From NCBI GenBank assembly GCA_001735895.1, contig DS021198.1:39007-83193 (forward strand): DNA of 44,187 nucleotides, given 5' to 3'. The notes below the pieces were generated by a model, which ran no database searches, was not told where the DNA came from, and saw only the letters and a list, made by a program, of their open reading frames with translations. Made by a program: the position numbers and the translations under genes. This DNA comes from Olavius algarvensis Gamma 3 endosymbiont. GTDB lineage: Bacteria; Pseudomonadota; Gammaproteobacteria; GCA-001735895. This document shows positions 1-8,846 of the stretch, in pieces (the first letter of the stretch is position 1; each line of letters starts with the position of its first letter).

Positions 1-40
1 ACATCGCCAGGCAGGTTGTGAGTAGAAAACGGTTTTTCAT
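1..40 (-). CDS. Start of an exported protein (5' fragment, cut by the window edge)
   Basis: On the minus strand an ATG at 40 to 38 follows a purine-rich GGAGACCC ribosome binding site and opens a frame reading MKNRFLLTTCLAM before leaving the window. A short basic start followed by a hydrophobic stretch is what a signal peptide looks like. It lies 69 bases downstream of the double ABC ATPase on the same strand. It could therefore be a periplasmic partner such as a solute-binding protein, but only 13 residues are visible and the function cannot be called. Confidence 0.5.
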   Translation of the reverse strand, partial: MKNRFLLTTCLAM

Positions 41-71
41 TTTAGGGTCTCCAAGTCGTTGTATTGTCTTA

Positions 72-93
72 CCGGTTTTTACCCAAAAACCGG
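72..93. terminator. Perfect 9-bp hairpin after the ABC ATPase
   Basis: CCGGTTTTT (72-80) and AAAAACCGG (85-93) pair perfectly around a 4-base loop. The hairpin starts 17 bases beyond the stop codon of the ABC ATPase gene and just before the next start codon. It lacks a clear T-run on either strand, so it may be a weak terminator or an mRNA processing or stabilising hairpin between two genes of one operon. Confidence 0.4.
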
Positions 94-109
94 AAAAGCT
101 TTTATATGG

Positions 110-1822
110 CTAATTTGCAGCCTCGTTATCGTAAATGCTATCGAATCGCGGCATCAAGTCGAGTAACTCGATACTGTATTCGTTTTGCGGATGTTCGAAG
201 AAGGCTTCGGTTTCCGCAGTCTCAAGTATGCGCCCATAGCGCATGATTGCAACCTGGTCGCACATTTGCCGGATGACGGGCAGATCGTGGCTGATGAACA
301 ACATCGTCAGCCCGAGCTCGTCCTGCAAGTCTTTCAGCAAGTTCAGGATCTGCGCCTGCACCGAGACGTCGAGCGCCGAGGTGGGTTCGTCGCAGATCAG
401 CAAACGCGGTCGGCTGGCGAGCGCGCGCGCAATCGAGATGCGCTGGCGCTGGCCGCCGGAAAATTCGTGAGGGTAACGGCGTCCCATACGGCGGCCGAGG
501 CCGACATGGTCGAGCAGATCTCCGACTAGTTGCATCACTTCCCGCGCCGGCGCGAGGTCGTGGAAGAGAATCGGCTCGGCGATAATGTCGTTGACCTTCA
601 TGCGCCCGTTGAGCGACGAATAGGGATTCTGGAACACCATTTGCATTTGCAGGCGCGCCTGCTGCACTGCTGCGCGGTCGGGGTTGTTTATCAGCTCGAC
701 GCCATCGAATTTTATCGAACCGCTATCGGGCTGCTGCAATCCGGCGACCATGCGCGCGATAGTGGATTTGCCGGATCCGCTCTCACCCACCAGCCCAAAC
801 GATTCGCCGGCCTTGATCACCAGGTCGACATCCCTGGTGGCCTGCAGGTAGCGGCGGTTTTTAGCCAGCAGCGCGTCGCGGGTGATGAAGCTGAGGTTGA
901 GATCCGTGATCTCCAGCAGGGTTTCCGAATGCGCGTGGCGCAGCCCCTGGCCCAGCCAGTGGGTCGAGACGTCGATGTGCTTCAGGCCTTTCTCGGTGGT
1001 CTCGATATACTCGACCAGCGGGAAGCGGTCGATCTTGACGTTGGCGCGCGGCACCGCGCTGATCAGGCTCTTGGTATAGTCGTGTTGCGGTTGCGTCAGA
1101 AGCTGTTTGGTCGATCCGATTTCCACCAGGCGGCCCATGTACATGACCGCGACCCGATCGGTTACGCTGGCGATAACGCCCATATCGTGCGTCACCAGCA
1201 AACATCCCACCTGACGTTCGCGGCACAGTTTGCGAATTAGCGACAGGATTTGATCCTGCACCGAGACGTCGAGCGCGGTGGTCGGTTCGTCGGCGATCAG
1301 CAGTTCGGGCTCGCCCGCGAGTGCGATCGCGATGACGACGCGCTGGCGCATGCCGCCTGAAAACTGGTGCGGAAACTGCTTGATACGGATCTCGGGTTCC
1401 GGAATACCGATTTGATCGAGCAGATCGACGGCGATGCGCTGCGCTTCTCGTGGCTCGAATTTCAGGTTGGTGGTGATGGTTTCGACCAGTTGATTTTCGA
1501 CCGTGAACAGCGGATTCAACGAGGTCATCGGGTCCTGAAAGATAAACCCGACGCGCGAGCCGCGCACCTTCAATATTTCTTTGTCGGTGAAAGTCGAAAT
1601 TTTGGTCTCGTTGAGATAGATGTCGCCTTTCGATACTCGTCCCGGCGGGCTGAGCAATTGCACGATACCATTGCCGATCGTGGATTTACCGGCGCCGGAT
1701 TCGCCTACCAGTCCCAGTATCTCTCCCGCCGCGAGGTCAAAGCTGACGCCTTCCACCGCGTAATCGGTTTCGTAACGTCCGGGAAACTCGATCGATAGAT
1801 TTTTTATGCTTAACAACGGCAT
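110..1822 (-). CDS. ABC transporter ATP-binding protein with two fused ATPase domains (peptide/opine/nickel type)
   Basis: This 570-residue cytoplasmic protein carries two complete ABC ATPase domains and should power a peptide or similar uptake permease. Domain 1 has Walker [10 protein letters not shown] (about 40-48), signature FSGGMRQR and Walker [13 protein letters not shown]. Domain 2 has [17 protein letters not shown] and [12 protein letters not shown]. Each is followed by the oligopeptide-type C-terminal extension. The layout equals a DppD-DppF fusion as in YejF or GsiA, and the length fits that group. No permease or binding-protein gene is fully inside the window, so the substrate is unknown. 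The ATG at 1822 is the natural start because the first beta strand begins almost at once. Confidence 0.93.
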   Translation of the reverse strand: MPLLSIKNLSIEFPGRYETDYAVEGVSFDLAAGEILGLVGESGAGKSTIGNGIVQLLSPPGRVSKGDIYLNETKISTFTDKEILKVRGSRVGFIFQDPMTSLNPLFTVENQLVETITTNLKFEPREAQRIAVDLLDQIGIPEPEIRIKQFPHQFSGGMRQRVVIAIALAGEPELLIADEPTTALDVSVQDQILSLIRKLCRERQVGCLLVTHDMGVIASVTDRVAVMYMGRLVEIGSTKQLLTQPQHDYTKSLISAVPRANVKIDRFPLVEYIETTEKGLKHIDVSTHWLGQGLRHAHSETLLEITDLNLSFITRDALLAKNRRYLQATRDVDLVIKAGESFGLVGESGSGKSTIARMVAGLQQPDSGSIKFDGVELINNPDRAAVQQARLQMQMVFQNPYSSLNGRMKVNDIIAEPILFHDLAPAREVMQLVGDLLDHVGLGRRMGRRYPHEFSGGQRQRISIARALASRPRLLICDEPTSALDVSVQAQILNLLKDLQDELGLTMLFISHDLPVIRQMCDQVAIMRYGRILETAETEAFFEHPQNEYSIELLDLMPRFDSIYDNEAAN

Positions 1823-1955
1823 TGGATTTATTTAGTCTTTTTTTGCAACTGCTTGCTCGAAACGCGATGCTAACGCGATCGTTATCCCTTGTCGAGCACT
1901 AGCCCGCGTAACCCAGTGTAAACTCATTAAGCGCCCGCGCGATTCGGAATGCGGC

Positions 1956-4130
1956 TTAGTAAACCGCTACTTCCCCGAGCAGCCAATCTACTCTGTGCTC
2001 ACTCTCCAGTATCAGGCGCTTGCGCGTATGGTAATTGAGCTGGGGCGTGGATTTGAGTAATTCCTGGTAAGCTACGGCATCGATCGATATCAAGCCGCAA
2101 TCGGTGGCGGCGGTCATTTCGACGGACTTATTGTCGGTGTAGGCACGCCAGCCGAGCTCCTCGCCGATGCCGATTTTCTCTTCGCTAGCGTCGGCGTGCA
2201 CGATCGAGCCGTCACCTTCGACGAAGATGTACATATGCGCCTCATCCAGCGACATGGTATTACCTCCCTCGACCACCTTCCATTGCGCAATGCGAGAAAT
2301 CTTGTCGGTCACGGTAGACGATAATTCGGCATACTGCGGCAATAATTTCACTATCGGGCGCAACAGCCAGCGGTTTTCCAGCATCGATTGCAAGCCGCTG
2401 TGCCGGATGAAGTTGCGGAAGGTTTCCTCGGCGAATACGCATACGGTAACCGGAGTTTTGGCGACCACACTGGCGTTGCGGATGCCGGAGCCGGTCAGAA
2501 TCGCCATTTCGCCGATGACATCGCCGGCCTGCAACATCGCCACGGCTTCGCGGCTGCCTTGCTCGACGCGCACCACTTCGCAATAGCCGGTCAGAATCAG
2601 ATAAACCGAACCGTGCGTCACCGCTTCCTGGACGATAATGACGTCCTCGGTGTTGTAGCGGTAGATTTGCTGTTCGGCGAGCAGATTACGCATCCAGCGG
2701 TTGGGGAAGGGTTGTCCCAGCCAGAGGGTCAGGTAATGATTGATTTGCGAAGTATAAATTGTGCTGTCACCTTCGATCAGGGTGTAACGTTTGCCGGAGC
2801 TGGCGAGCGAAAAAGTGGTTTGCAGCGCTTCCGGCACTTCCTCGACATGCACGAAAACAACGCGCTCCGCTTCCGACTCGAGAGCATCGGTCGGGTCGCC
2901 GTGAATTTCACCCGCGCCGCCATCGGCTATCAGCAAATGGAAATCCTGTTTATAGAGTCGCTCCAGGTTTGCAGTCGTTTCGGGGCGCACGATGCCGGAT
3001 TCGCCCATTTCGCGCACGGCGCTCATATTCTGGTTGTCGCCGACGATACAGACGTCGCGAAACTGTCCTTTGTGGATAGTCGAAAAAGTGGCGCCGATGG
3101 TCGGAATGCTGTGCACCGTATTGTGCACTTCAATGCTGAGCCCGTAGTAATTAATGGTGTCGCCTGGATTGACCCGAATCAACTGGAAGTGCTCGGTAAC
3201 CGTGTCGACTTGCCAGCCGAGACTGCAGCTGAGCTTTTCCATCGCCATATTGAAAATTTCCTGGGTAGTGATGACTTCGACGCGATGCGGCATGACCATC
3301 AATGGGAACATCGAGCAATGGTCATCGTGTAGGTGGGTTAGAAACACGGCGGACACCTGGTTTTTGGAAATACCGCGCGCGAACAAATGCTGATCGAGAA
3401 ACGGGATCGCGTCGATCAAAAGATAGTCGCCGTTGTAACATAGCGCCAGCCCGGAGCAGGGTTCGGAGGTGGAAAAACCCGAGGCGCCGCCGAGCACTTC
3501 GATCCCCATTTTAGTCAGTCCGCCGGGCACATAGTCGATCGGCACCGGGTAAGGGGGCAGGACTGCGGCGCCGTCGTTGAGGTCGACGAAAACGTCTCCA
3601 CCGGGATTGGTTACCAGGTAGCGATCCACCCCTTTATGCTCGATGGTGAAGCCGCCGGCTACGGCGAGATTATTTTCAAAGGGTATCGGGTTGAAAAAAT
3701 CCGCGACCTGAATCATGTCTCCCTGGTCGGTTTTTAACGCGAGTGCGGCGGACACGCCGAGCCATCCATGCTTCAAGCCCTCCTCGGTATTCCAGTGATC
3801 GAGTTCTTCCGGAGTGGGGCCGAGCAGGGTGAAACGCAACAGGCGCATGGCGTGACTGATCGAATCGCTATCGCCGACCAGGTTGAGCTTGCGTTTTTCG
3901 GCCAGACCCTTGGAAAAAAACAGGAAGAAATAAAGCGGGAATTCTAGATTATTGAGCAGCGAACAGGTCTTTTCACGAATGTCGGTCAATACCAGGGTGT
4001 CGAATTTCGAAACGCCTTCCCGCAGCAAACCTTTTAAAACCTCGGGAGGCTGGCCCAAGAGGATGGTTTCAGCCTTATCCATGACGACTCTGCTGCCGGG
4101 TGCGGGTGTTAGGATTTGCGGTTCAGCCAT
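1956..4130 (-). CDS. Metallo-beta-lactamase-fold protein fused to cyclic-nucleotide-binding domain(s)
   Basis: The protein has 724 residues. A metallo-beta-lactamase fold occupies roughly residues 200-410, with the metal-binding HLHDDH motif at about 266-271 and later His/Asp candidates (VGDNQN, ADGGAGEIHGD). A cyclic-nucleotide-binding fold follows at about 480-575, recognisable by GDVIGEMAIL. A second, weaker copy lies at about 610-690 (GIGEELGWRAYTDN). The first 200 residues match nothing I recognise. By family knowledge the catalytic part is a hydrolase and the C-terminus a ligand-controlled switch; coupling the two is inference. There is no signal peptide, so it is probably cytoplasmic. 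No strong Shine-Dalgarno precedes the ATG. Confidence 0.8.
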   Translation of the reverse strand: MAEPQILTPAPGSRVVMDKAETILLGQPPEVLKGLLREGVSKFDTLVLTDIREKTCSLLNNLEFPLYFFLFFSKGLAEKRKLNLVGDSDSISHAMRLLRFTLLGPTPEELDHWNTEEGLKHGWLGVSAALALKTDQGDMIQVADFFNPIPFENNLAVAGGFTIEHKGVDRYLVTNPGGDVFVDLNDGAAVLPPYPVPIDYVPGGLTKMGIEVLGGASGFSTSEPCSGLALCYNGDYLLIDAIPFLDQHLFARGISKNQVSAVFLTHLHDDHCSMFPLMVMPHRVEVITTQEIFNMAMEKLSCSLGWQVDTVTEHFQLIRVNPGDTINYYGLSIEVHNTVHSIPTIGATFSTIHKGQFRDVCIVGDNQNMSAVREMGESGIVRPETTANLERLYKQDFHLLIADGGAGEIHGDPTDALESEAERVVFVHVEEVPEALQTTFSLASSGKRYTLIEGDSTIYTSQINHYLTLWLGQPFPNRWMRNLLAEQQIYRYNTEDVIIVQEAVTHGSVYLILTGYCEVVRVEQGSREAVAMLQAGDVIGEMAILTGSGIRNASVVAKTPVTVCVFAEETFRNFIRHSGLQSMLENRWLLRPIVKLLPQYAELSSTVTDKISRIAQWKVVEGGNTMSLDEAHMYIFVEGDGSIVHADASEEKIGIGEELGWRAYTDNKSVEMTAATDCGLISIDAVAYQELLKSTPQLNYHTRKRLILESEHRVDWLLGEVAVY

Positions 4131-4244
4131 TTTCAGAATAATTTTTGCCGAACGCTCAAGTGTACCCTGCCGGGTAAGGGGGTGAAAGGCAAATATCTGT
4201 TAGATAGTTTGCACAAATTTGGCTTGCGCCGGCATGCAAAGAAG

Positions 4245-4982
4245 CTATGGCTGTAGCCGGTATTGGAACAGCGATTCGTAGTACGGCCGGGCCTGCGACG
4301 CGATTTCACTAGCTGTCTCCGACAGTGTATATGTTTTTTCCCGATAGGCTGCGAAGCCGGTAGAGCGCCACACTGAGTCGTACCAGTATTCGGCCCAGAC
4401 GCCGTCGCTGTCGCGCCGGCCGGCCGGCCAGCTAAGCATTTGCGGCACAAACCCGATCCCGAGACGCGCACAGATCGCGCGCAGCATGGCCTCAGGGTCG
4501 AGTAAAAACTCGCGGCTGTCGATCACGATCGGTAGCGCTCCGGTCAGATTGCGTACGGTTTCGAACAACGCCGCCTGCTGGACAAAGCCAATGTCATCCA
4601 GCGTCGCGTCGCTGCGCACTGCCGCATAAGACGCGATCACGGCTTCGGGCTCGCGGATCAGGAAACAGTTTTGCAACGACTTGAGCCAGCCTCGATCGAG
4701 TTGCGGCAACAAGTGCAGGGTCATGTGCTTCTGGTAAAAAATCGATTTACCGCCGGCGCTGCCGCCGGCGCAGGCGGCGATGATCGCTGCGGCGTCGGTG
4801 CCCTGGGCGGCGATGACTTCGGCGGTGCCCGGATGCGCGATTCCGGTGGCATCCAGGTAGTAGCCGTAGAGGGGTTCATCCCACACCAGGCAATCGTCCC
4901 GATTTTCAAAGGCGCGCATCAGCGCGGTCGAGATGTTGCGCGGTCCGGACCACATCGCGATACGCAGCGGCTTCAATTGCAC
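4245..4982 (-). CDS. Sulfotransferase-like family protein
   Basis: The 245-residue protein begins with RIAMWSGPRNISTA (about 7-20), which matches the 5'-phosphosulfate (P-loop-like) motif of the sulfotransferase family. EPLYGYYL follows, as is typical of a bacterial sulfotransferase-like group. By family it would bind PAPS or a related nucleotide; the acceptor is unknown. The start is a GTG at 4982 overlapping the end of the upstream aminotransferase gene by 10 bases, so the two are probably translationally coupled. Homologues of this type are often described beside class IV aminotransferases, which supports a joint role. It is the last gene of the DUF1285/aminotransferase/sulfotransferase operon. 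Confidence 0.8.
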   Translation of the reverse strand: MQLKPLRIAMWSGPRNISTALMRAFENRDDCLVWDEPLYGYYLDATGIAHPGTAEVIAAQGTDAAAIIAACAGGSAGGKSIFYQKHMTLHLLPQLDRGWLKSLQNCFLIREPEAVIASYAAVRSDATLDDIGFVQQAALFETVRNLTGALPIVIDSREFLLDPEAMLRAICARLGIGFVPQMLSWPAGRRDSDGVWAEYWYDSVWRSTGFAAYREKTYTLSETASEIASQARPYYESLFQYRLQP

Positions 4983-5887
4983 TCGCGCTCGAGCAGGTCG
5001 AGATAAAGCTGTTGCAGTTTTTCCACTAGCGGTCCGCGCGCGCCGTCACCGATAGTCCGCCCGTCGATCTCCCGCACCGGCGCGAGTCCGGCAAAGGTGC
5101 CGGTGACGAAGGCTTCGTCGGCGCCATAGACATCGGTCAGGCTGAAATTTTTCTGTCGCAGCACGATATCATTCCGTTCGCATAGCGCGATAACCTGGCC
5201 GCGGGTAATCCCGCCGAGGCAGTAGTCGCCCGTCGAGGTCCAGACTTCACCCTTGCGCGCGATAAAAAAATGCGTCGAATTGCAGGTTGCGACAAATCCA
5301 TGCGGATCGAGCATCAGGGCTTCGTCGGCGCCGGCCTTGGCGGCCTGGATACAGGCGGTGATGCAATTCAGTTTGGAATGGCTATTGAGTTTGGGATCCT
5401 GCACGTCGGGATAACCGCGTCGCACGTGTACGGTAAACAGGCGCATTCCCCGGGCGGCGGTTTCCGGCAGCGCTTGTTTGTATTCGGGAATGATGACGAT
5501 GGTCGGTGGCGTAATCGTAATGCGCGGATCCTGGTAGGGCGTCGCCTTGATGCCGCGCGTAACCATCAGCCGGATATGCACGCCGTCGGACATATTGTTT
5601 TTTTGCAGCAGGCGATACAGTCGCTCGCTCAGCTCGGGCGCGCCGATCGCCATTTCCATATCGAGCGCCTTGGCGCCTTCGTATAATCGATCGAGGTGCT
5701 GTTCGAGAAATGCGATCTTGCCGCGGTGCACCCGCAACCCTTCCCAGACGCCGTCACCGAGTACGAAGCCGCTGTCGAATACCGATACCCTGGCCTCGTC
5801 GCGCTTGAAATAGTCGCCATTGATATCGATGACGATGTCGGCGTTGCGCGCATCGTCCCGGTACTCGTGCGTGCCTTTTTTACTCAT
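4973..5887 (-). CDS. Class IV (PLP, branched-chain/D-amino-acid type) aminotransferase
   Basis: At 304 residues it has the length and order of the fold-type IV aminotransferases. The N-terminal DSGFVLGDGVWEGLRVHRGK block sits at about 38-57. The probable PLP lysine is K172 in NSHSKLNC, and the cofactor phosphate loop GGITRGQVI comes late in the chain. The family includes IlvE, D-alanine aminotransferase and aminodeoxychorismate lyase. The sequence does not let me choose, so no symbol is given. Its ATG at 5887 overlaps the DUF1285 stop by 8 bases and its own end overlaps the sulfotransferase-like gene, giving a three-gene coupled operon. Confidence 0.88.
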   Translation of the reverse strand: MSKKGTHEYRDDARNADIVIDINGDYFKRDEARVSVFDSGFVLGDGVWEGLRVHRGKIAFLEQHLDRLYEGAKALDMEMAIGAPELSERLYRLLQKNNMSDGVHIRLMVTRGIKATPYQDPRITITPPTIVIIPEYKQALPETAARGMRLFTVHVRRGYPDVQDPKLNSHSKLNCITACIQAAKAGADEALMLDPHGFVATCNSTHFFIARKGEVWTSTGDYCLGGITRGQVIALCERNDIVLRQKNFSLTDVYGADEAFVTGTFAGLAPVREIDGRTIGDGARGPLVEKLQQLYLDLLERECN

Positions 5888-6437
5888 CGGTCGTGCCCAG
5901 TTCGAAGCGGTGGCCGAGGCTGGTAACGGTTAGGTACTTCGATCCGTCGCGCACGCGCTCCGTGGCGAGATTAGCCAGTTCGAAAAATGCGTTGCGACCG
6001 ATCAGGGCCTCGATCCCGGCATGCAGATGCACATAGGGTCGCGGCCTGTCGGTTGCGGCGTCGAACTCGACCCGAATCGGATGTTTGTCGTTGACTATGA
6101 TGCGCTCCCCGATATTGGTGGTGAACACGATTGCCTGCTGACTTCCGGCATCGAGCCGCTCGACCAGGTTTGCCACAAAAGGTGCGTCTTCAACCTCGAT
6201 GCGCAATTTTTCCGCCGGTGTTACCAGAAAGTAGTCGTCTTGCTCGCGGCGCAGGACGCTGGCAAACAGTATTACCAACGAATCGCGCTGGAATCGCCGG
6301 CCCTGGTGGTACCAATTGCCGTCGGCGGCGATGCGGATGTCTATCTCGCCGGAATAGCTCGGGTTCCAGTCACGCTTCGCGGCTTTGCTGGTTTCGCTTG
6401 CCTTGATTTCCGCAAGTATCCGTTCGAGTTCGGGCAT
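5880..6437 (-). CDS. DUF1285 family protein
   Basis: From the ATG at 6437 the product has 185 residues, the normal size for DUF1285. Diagnostic blocks are the WNPSYSGEIDIRI start, GNWYHQGRRFQRDSLVILF, the VTPAEKLRIEVEDAPF segment and PYVHLHAGIEALIGR. The family is a conserved two-domain cytoplasmic protein of unknown biochemical function, common in proteobacteria. The frame stays open upstream to a TTG at 6518, but that extension has no recognisable homology and no good ribosome binding site, so the ATG is preferred. It heads the operon with the aminotransferase and sulfotransferase-like genes. Confidence 0.85.
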   Translation of the reverse strand: MPELERILAEIKASETSKAAKRDWNPSYSGEIDIRIAADGNWYHQGRRFQRDSLVILFASVLRREQDDYFLVTPAEKLRIEVEDAPFVANLVERLDAGSQQAIVFTTNIGERIIVNDKHPIRVEFDAATDRPRPYVHLHAGIEALIGRNAFFELANLATERVRDGSKYLTVTSLGHRFELGTTDE

Positions 6438-6714
6438 GGGTCGATTTTGTGCAATTTGTCGCGGCGGCACAATAAAAAATTCACTGCATTCCGCTGCATT
6501 TCGACATATCGGTGGCAATATGCCTGCGATCGGGTGATTGCGCCAAAAAACCGTAGATTTTAAAAGTCGATAGCCGGGCTGGTGATTTTAAATAGTCTTA
6601 GTTTGACAGCGGTCATCGGTACCGGCGGAGCTTGGAATAGAAAGTTTACCGCGGATAGTTGTGTATCGGACATCCGGGGCGGCGGGCAATGCCGTCGTTG
6701 GTGGAGAAGTCTCG
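6438..6714. other. Intergenic stretch between the outer-membrane protein gene and the DUF1285 gene
   Basis: This region of 277 bases contains short AT-rich tracts (for example the TTTAAAA runs near 6555-6595) but no convincing gene, terminator with a T-run, or canonical promoter. Both flanking genes are on the minus strand, so the promoter for the DUF1285 operon is expected here. Small frames inside it have no family resemblance. Confidence 0.4.
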
Positions 6715-7197
6715 TTAAAACTCGAGCAGTTTGACAGTGAACTGGAGGTACCAAAAAGATAATGCGTTTTCCTCGATGCGGGGAACGTAAGTGACATTGA
6801 TGCCGCCCCAGTCGTTGCTTAACGCGACAAACGGTAGGGCGGCGAGGAAGGGTTGATCGTCGTTATAGTCGGGTCGCCGCATGACAAGCGCCGCCGCTCC
6901 CAGGTCGAATCTGAGTCTTTGACCTCCCGAGTTCAGCTTGAAACGGCGTTTCATCCCGGCGCCGATGTACTTCGAGGTATTGCCGTTGCTATCCTTGAGT
7001 GAGGCCATGTTAATCAGTGGAATCCAGCGGCGCTGGGGAGCGAAATCGTATTGCAGTCCGAAGCCGTAGTTATTTTCATTCAAGTCGTTACCGCCCAAAT
7101 GGATGCTGCGGCCGCTGATGATCATCTGTAATTCGTTGGCGCCAGCGGAGAAGCTCGCGCATAAAGCCAGAACAATAAAAAGCGGGACTCGATTCAA
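6715..7197 (-). CDS. Small outer-membrane beta-barrel-like protein, function unknown
   Basis: The 160-residue product starts with a signal peptide (MNRVPLFIVLALCASFSAGA, cleavage near 20). Short alternating polar/hydrophobic strands follow, including GRSIHLGG, NYGFGLQYDFAP and YIGAGMKRRFKL. It ends in an aromatic residue (LQFTVKLLEF), the usual beta-barrel assembly signal. That points to an eight-stranded barrel or similar outer-membrane protein. I do not recognise a specific family; a PagP-like or OmpW-like small barrel is possible from size only. It is divergent from the Tat-like gene at 7362. Confidence 0.65.
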   Translation of the reverse strand: MNRVPLFIVLALCASFSAGANELQMIISGRSIHLGGNDLNENNYGFGLQYDFAPQRRWIPLINMASLKDSNGNTSKYIGAGMKRRFKLNSGGQRLRFDLGAAALVMRRPDYNDDQPFLAALPFVALSNDWGGINVTYVPRIEENALSFWYLQFTVKLLEF

Positions 7198-7309
7198 CCG
7201 GGTCTCTACAACTGAAGATGTCGAACCCGTTATCGCCCGCCGCGGCGAAATCTGAAGCCGGCAGCGGAAATCCTAGATCGGGGCCGCGCGGAGTTCGCTT
7301 AATCGCGAT

Positions 7310-7322
7310 GTATAATTTATAC
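7310..7322 (+). promoter_or_regulatory. Candidate -10 element inside a 13-base palindrome
   Basis: TATAAT at 7311-7316 lies within the palindrome GTATAA-T-TTATAC (7310-7322), about 40 bases before the ATG at 7362 in a divergent intergenic region. A good -35 box at 17 bases is not visible, so the promoter call is tentative. Confidence 0.35.
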
Positions 7323-7361
7323 TTTTTAATCCCGCGCCAGCTACCGAGGAGATTGCCCAGC

Positions 7362-7706
7362 ATGAAACGAAGAGGTTTCGTTAAACTCTGCGCGACTGCA
7401 GTCGCCTGCCATCTGGCTTATCCTTACGGCAAGCCGAAAACCATAAAAAAGCAGGATTTCGTCAACCTCGAGTACGAATTCCTGTTTATCGTGCGTTCAC
7501 CCACCGAATACGGCATCGATCCATATAACGGTCGTTACTACGTATTAAGCTTCGAAGGCGGGGTATTTGCGGGAGAGCCGAAGGCGGTCGATCTGAATAT
7601 TCTCGCGGCGCCCCCGGAAGAAGGTGTAACACGGCCGATAACCGCAGCCGAACTCGACTTCATCGAAGTCGAGTCCGAGCGTTTTCCACGCCTCGTTATA
7701 CGTTAG
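7362..7706 (+). CDS. Small exported protein with twin-arginine-like leader, unknown function
   Basis: The ATG at 7362 is chosen because GAGGAG (7346-7351) precedes it at good spacing; longer upstream frames lack a ribosome binding site. The 114-residue product begins MKRRGFVKLCATAVAC, which resembles a twin-arginine signal (K-R-R-x-F-x-K) followed by a short hydrophobic core. Later landmarks are EYEFLFIVRSPTEYGIDPYNG and a C-terminal acidic segment. No known domain is recognised. It converges on the CxxxCW gene at 7961. The start and signal are moderately sure, the function is not. Confidence 0.65.
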   Translation: MKRRGFVKLCATAVACHLAYPYGKPKTIKKQDFVNLEYEFLFIVRSPTEYGIDPYNGRYYVLSFEGGVFAGEPKAVDLNILAAPPEEGVTRPITAAELDFIEVESERFPRLVIR

Positions 7707-7960
7707 GCGGCAGCGGCCGGAACTTCGGCTTCGGGGCCGACCCTTGGTCGAGCAGTAACTGCATCCACCGCAGTACCAAGCACCGGCGATGCCAAGCGCA
7801 GCCGGCGCCGATGGACGGTCCCTAGGATGCTCACCACTAGCACGCGCGATTTGCCGACGGCTGGATTGGTCCGATCCTTCACCGGTCTCTGCGGCGCATG
7901 GTTAGATATATATCAGGTATCGATTACCGACCTTTGCGAAGACCTGGAAAATCTCGATAC
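7707..7960. other. Convergent intergenic region without recognised genes
   Basis: These 254 bases separate two convergent genes. GC-rich imperfect inverted repeats occur near 7715-7760, but no hairpin followed by a T-run was found, and no coding frame is convincing. Confidence 0.4.
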
Positions 7961-8551
7961 TTAATCCCGGGCAGCATCGGGCAAATCGCGATGCGATGAG
8001 AAGGGCTCGGGCGCGGCCGCTTCCAGTTCCAGTTCCTGTTCTTTCCAGCCGTCGGTGCCGTAAGGATACCAGTACAGGTTGCGGTAGCCGTATTCCTGGT
8101 GGGCGCGCTTGACCGAGTTCCATGACATCCAGCAATCCGCAGTGCAGTAAAACAGTAGCAGATGGGACTTATCGCCGGCGGTGTGAAACGCCAGGTTTTT
8201 ACGGAAATAGGCCTCCATCTGCGGATTCAGCGAGCGGTAACCAACGTTGGGTAGCCAGATCGATCCCGGCAGCTGCTGGCTGGGCTTGTCACGCCGCGCG
8301 ATCCAGCTGCGCTTACCCGTGGTATCGGCCGGACCCAGCGTGATGGGCGCGACGTTGACCAGCAAGATGTCGTGGTTTGCCATCAGCGCCTGCACGTCCT
8401 CGGCAAAAAACAGCGTTGTCGCGCCCGGTACGGATAACGGTGTCGGCGCCTTGTATGGCCAGCCCCGATAGCCCTCGGGTAATTCATCCTCGGCCGGCGC
8501 GTCGCCGCTTGCCAGCAAAAACATGAGTAGCGCTAGAATCGAAATTTTCAT
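7961..8551 (-). CDS. PQQ-dependent catabolism-associated CxxxCW motif protein (rhodanese-like, periplasmic)
   Basis: The 196-residue product has a signal peptide (MKISILALLMFLLASGDAPA). The diagnostic block is FYCTADCWMSWNSVKRA with C136, C140 and W141. This matches the family annotated as PQQ-dependent catabolism-associated CXXCW motif protein, a rhodanese-fold periplasmic protein found beside PQQ alcohol dehydrogenases. Its biochemical job is not established. The ATG at 8551 is preferred over a GTG at 8563 because it fits the signal peptide. Neither PQQ biosynthesis nor a quinoprotein dehydrogenase gene lies in the window, so the presumed partner must be elsewhere. Confidence 0.85.
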   Translation of the reverse strand: MKISILALLMFLLASGDAPAEDELPEGYRGWPYKAPTPLSVPGATTLFFAEDVQALMANHDILLVNVAPITLGPADTTGKRSWIARRDKPSQQLPGSIWLPNVGYRSLNPQMEAYFRKNLAFHTAGDKSHLLLFYCTADCWMSWNSVKRAHQEYGYRNLYWYPYGTDGWKEQELELEAAAPEPFSSHRDLPDAARD

Positions 8552-8846
8552 TATCCTGACCACAGCTGTCGAGCATGCCGCTGTGACAGCGGCGCGATGA
8601 TTTCGCGCCGCAGCGCTTCAATCGGCGGCTCAAGCATAGCGATGCGTCGGCGCCAGTCAACCGGGGCAGCGGCAAAGACGCTGCCGGTGGCGGCCGTCCG
8701 GTTCGCAGCACGATCCGATAAAACGGGATATCATAACTTATGTACTCTATTGCATTTTTTAAACTTTGATCGCCGGGAGGGTACTAGTCGGCCGGGATAG
8801 GATAAAATTCGAGCGACTTTCGACGCCAAGCTGAACGAGGCCTGTG

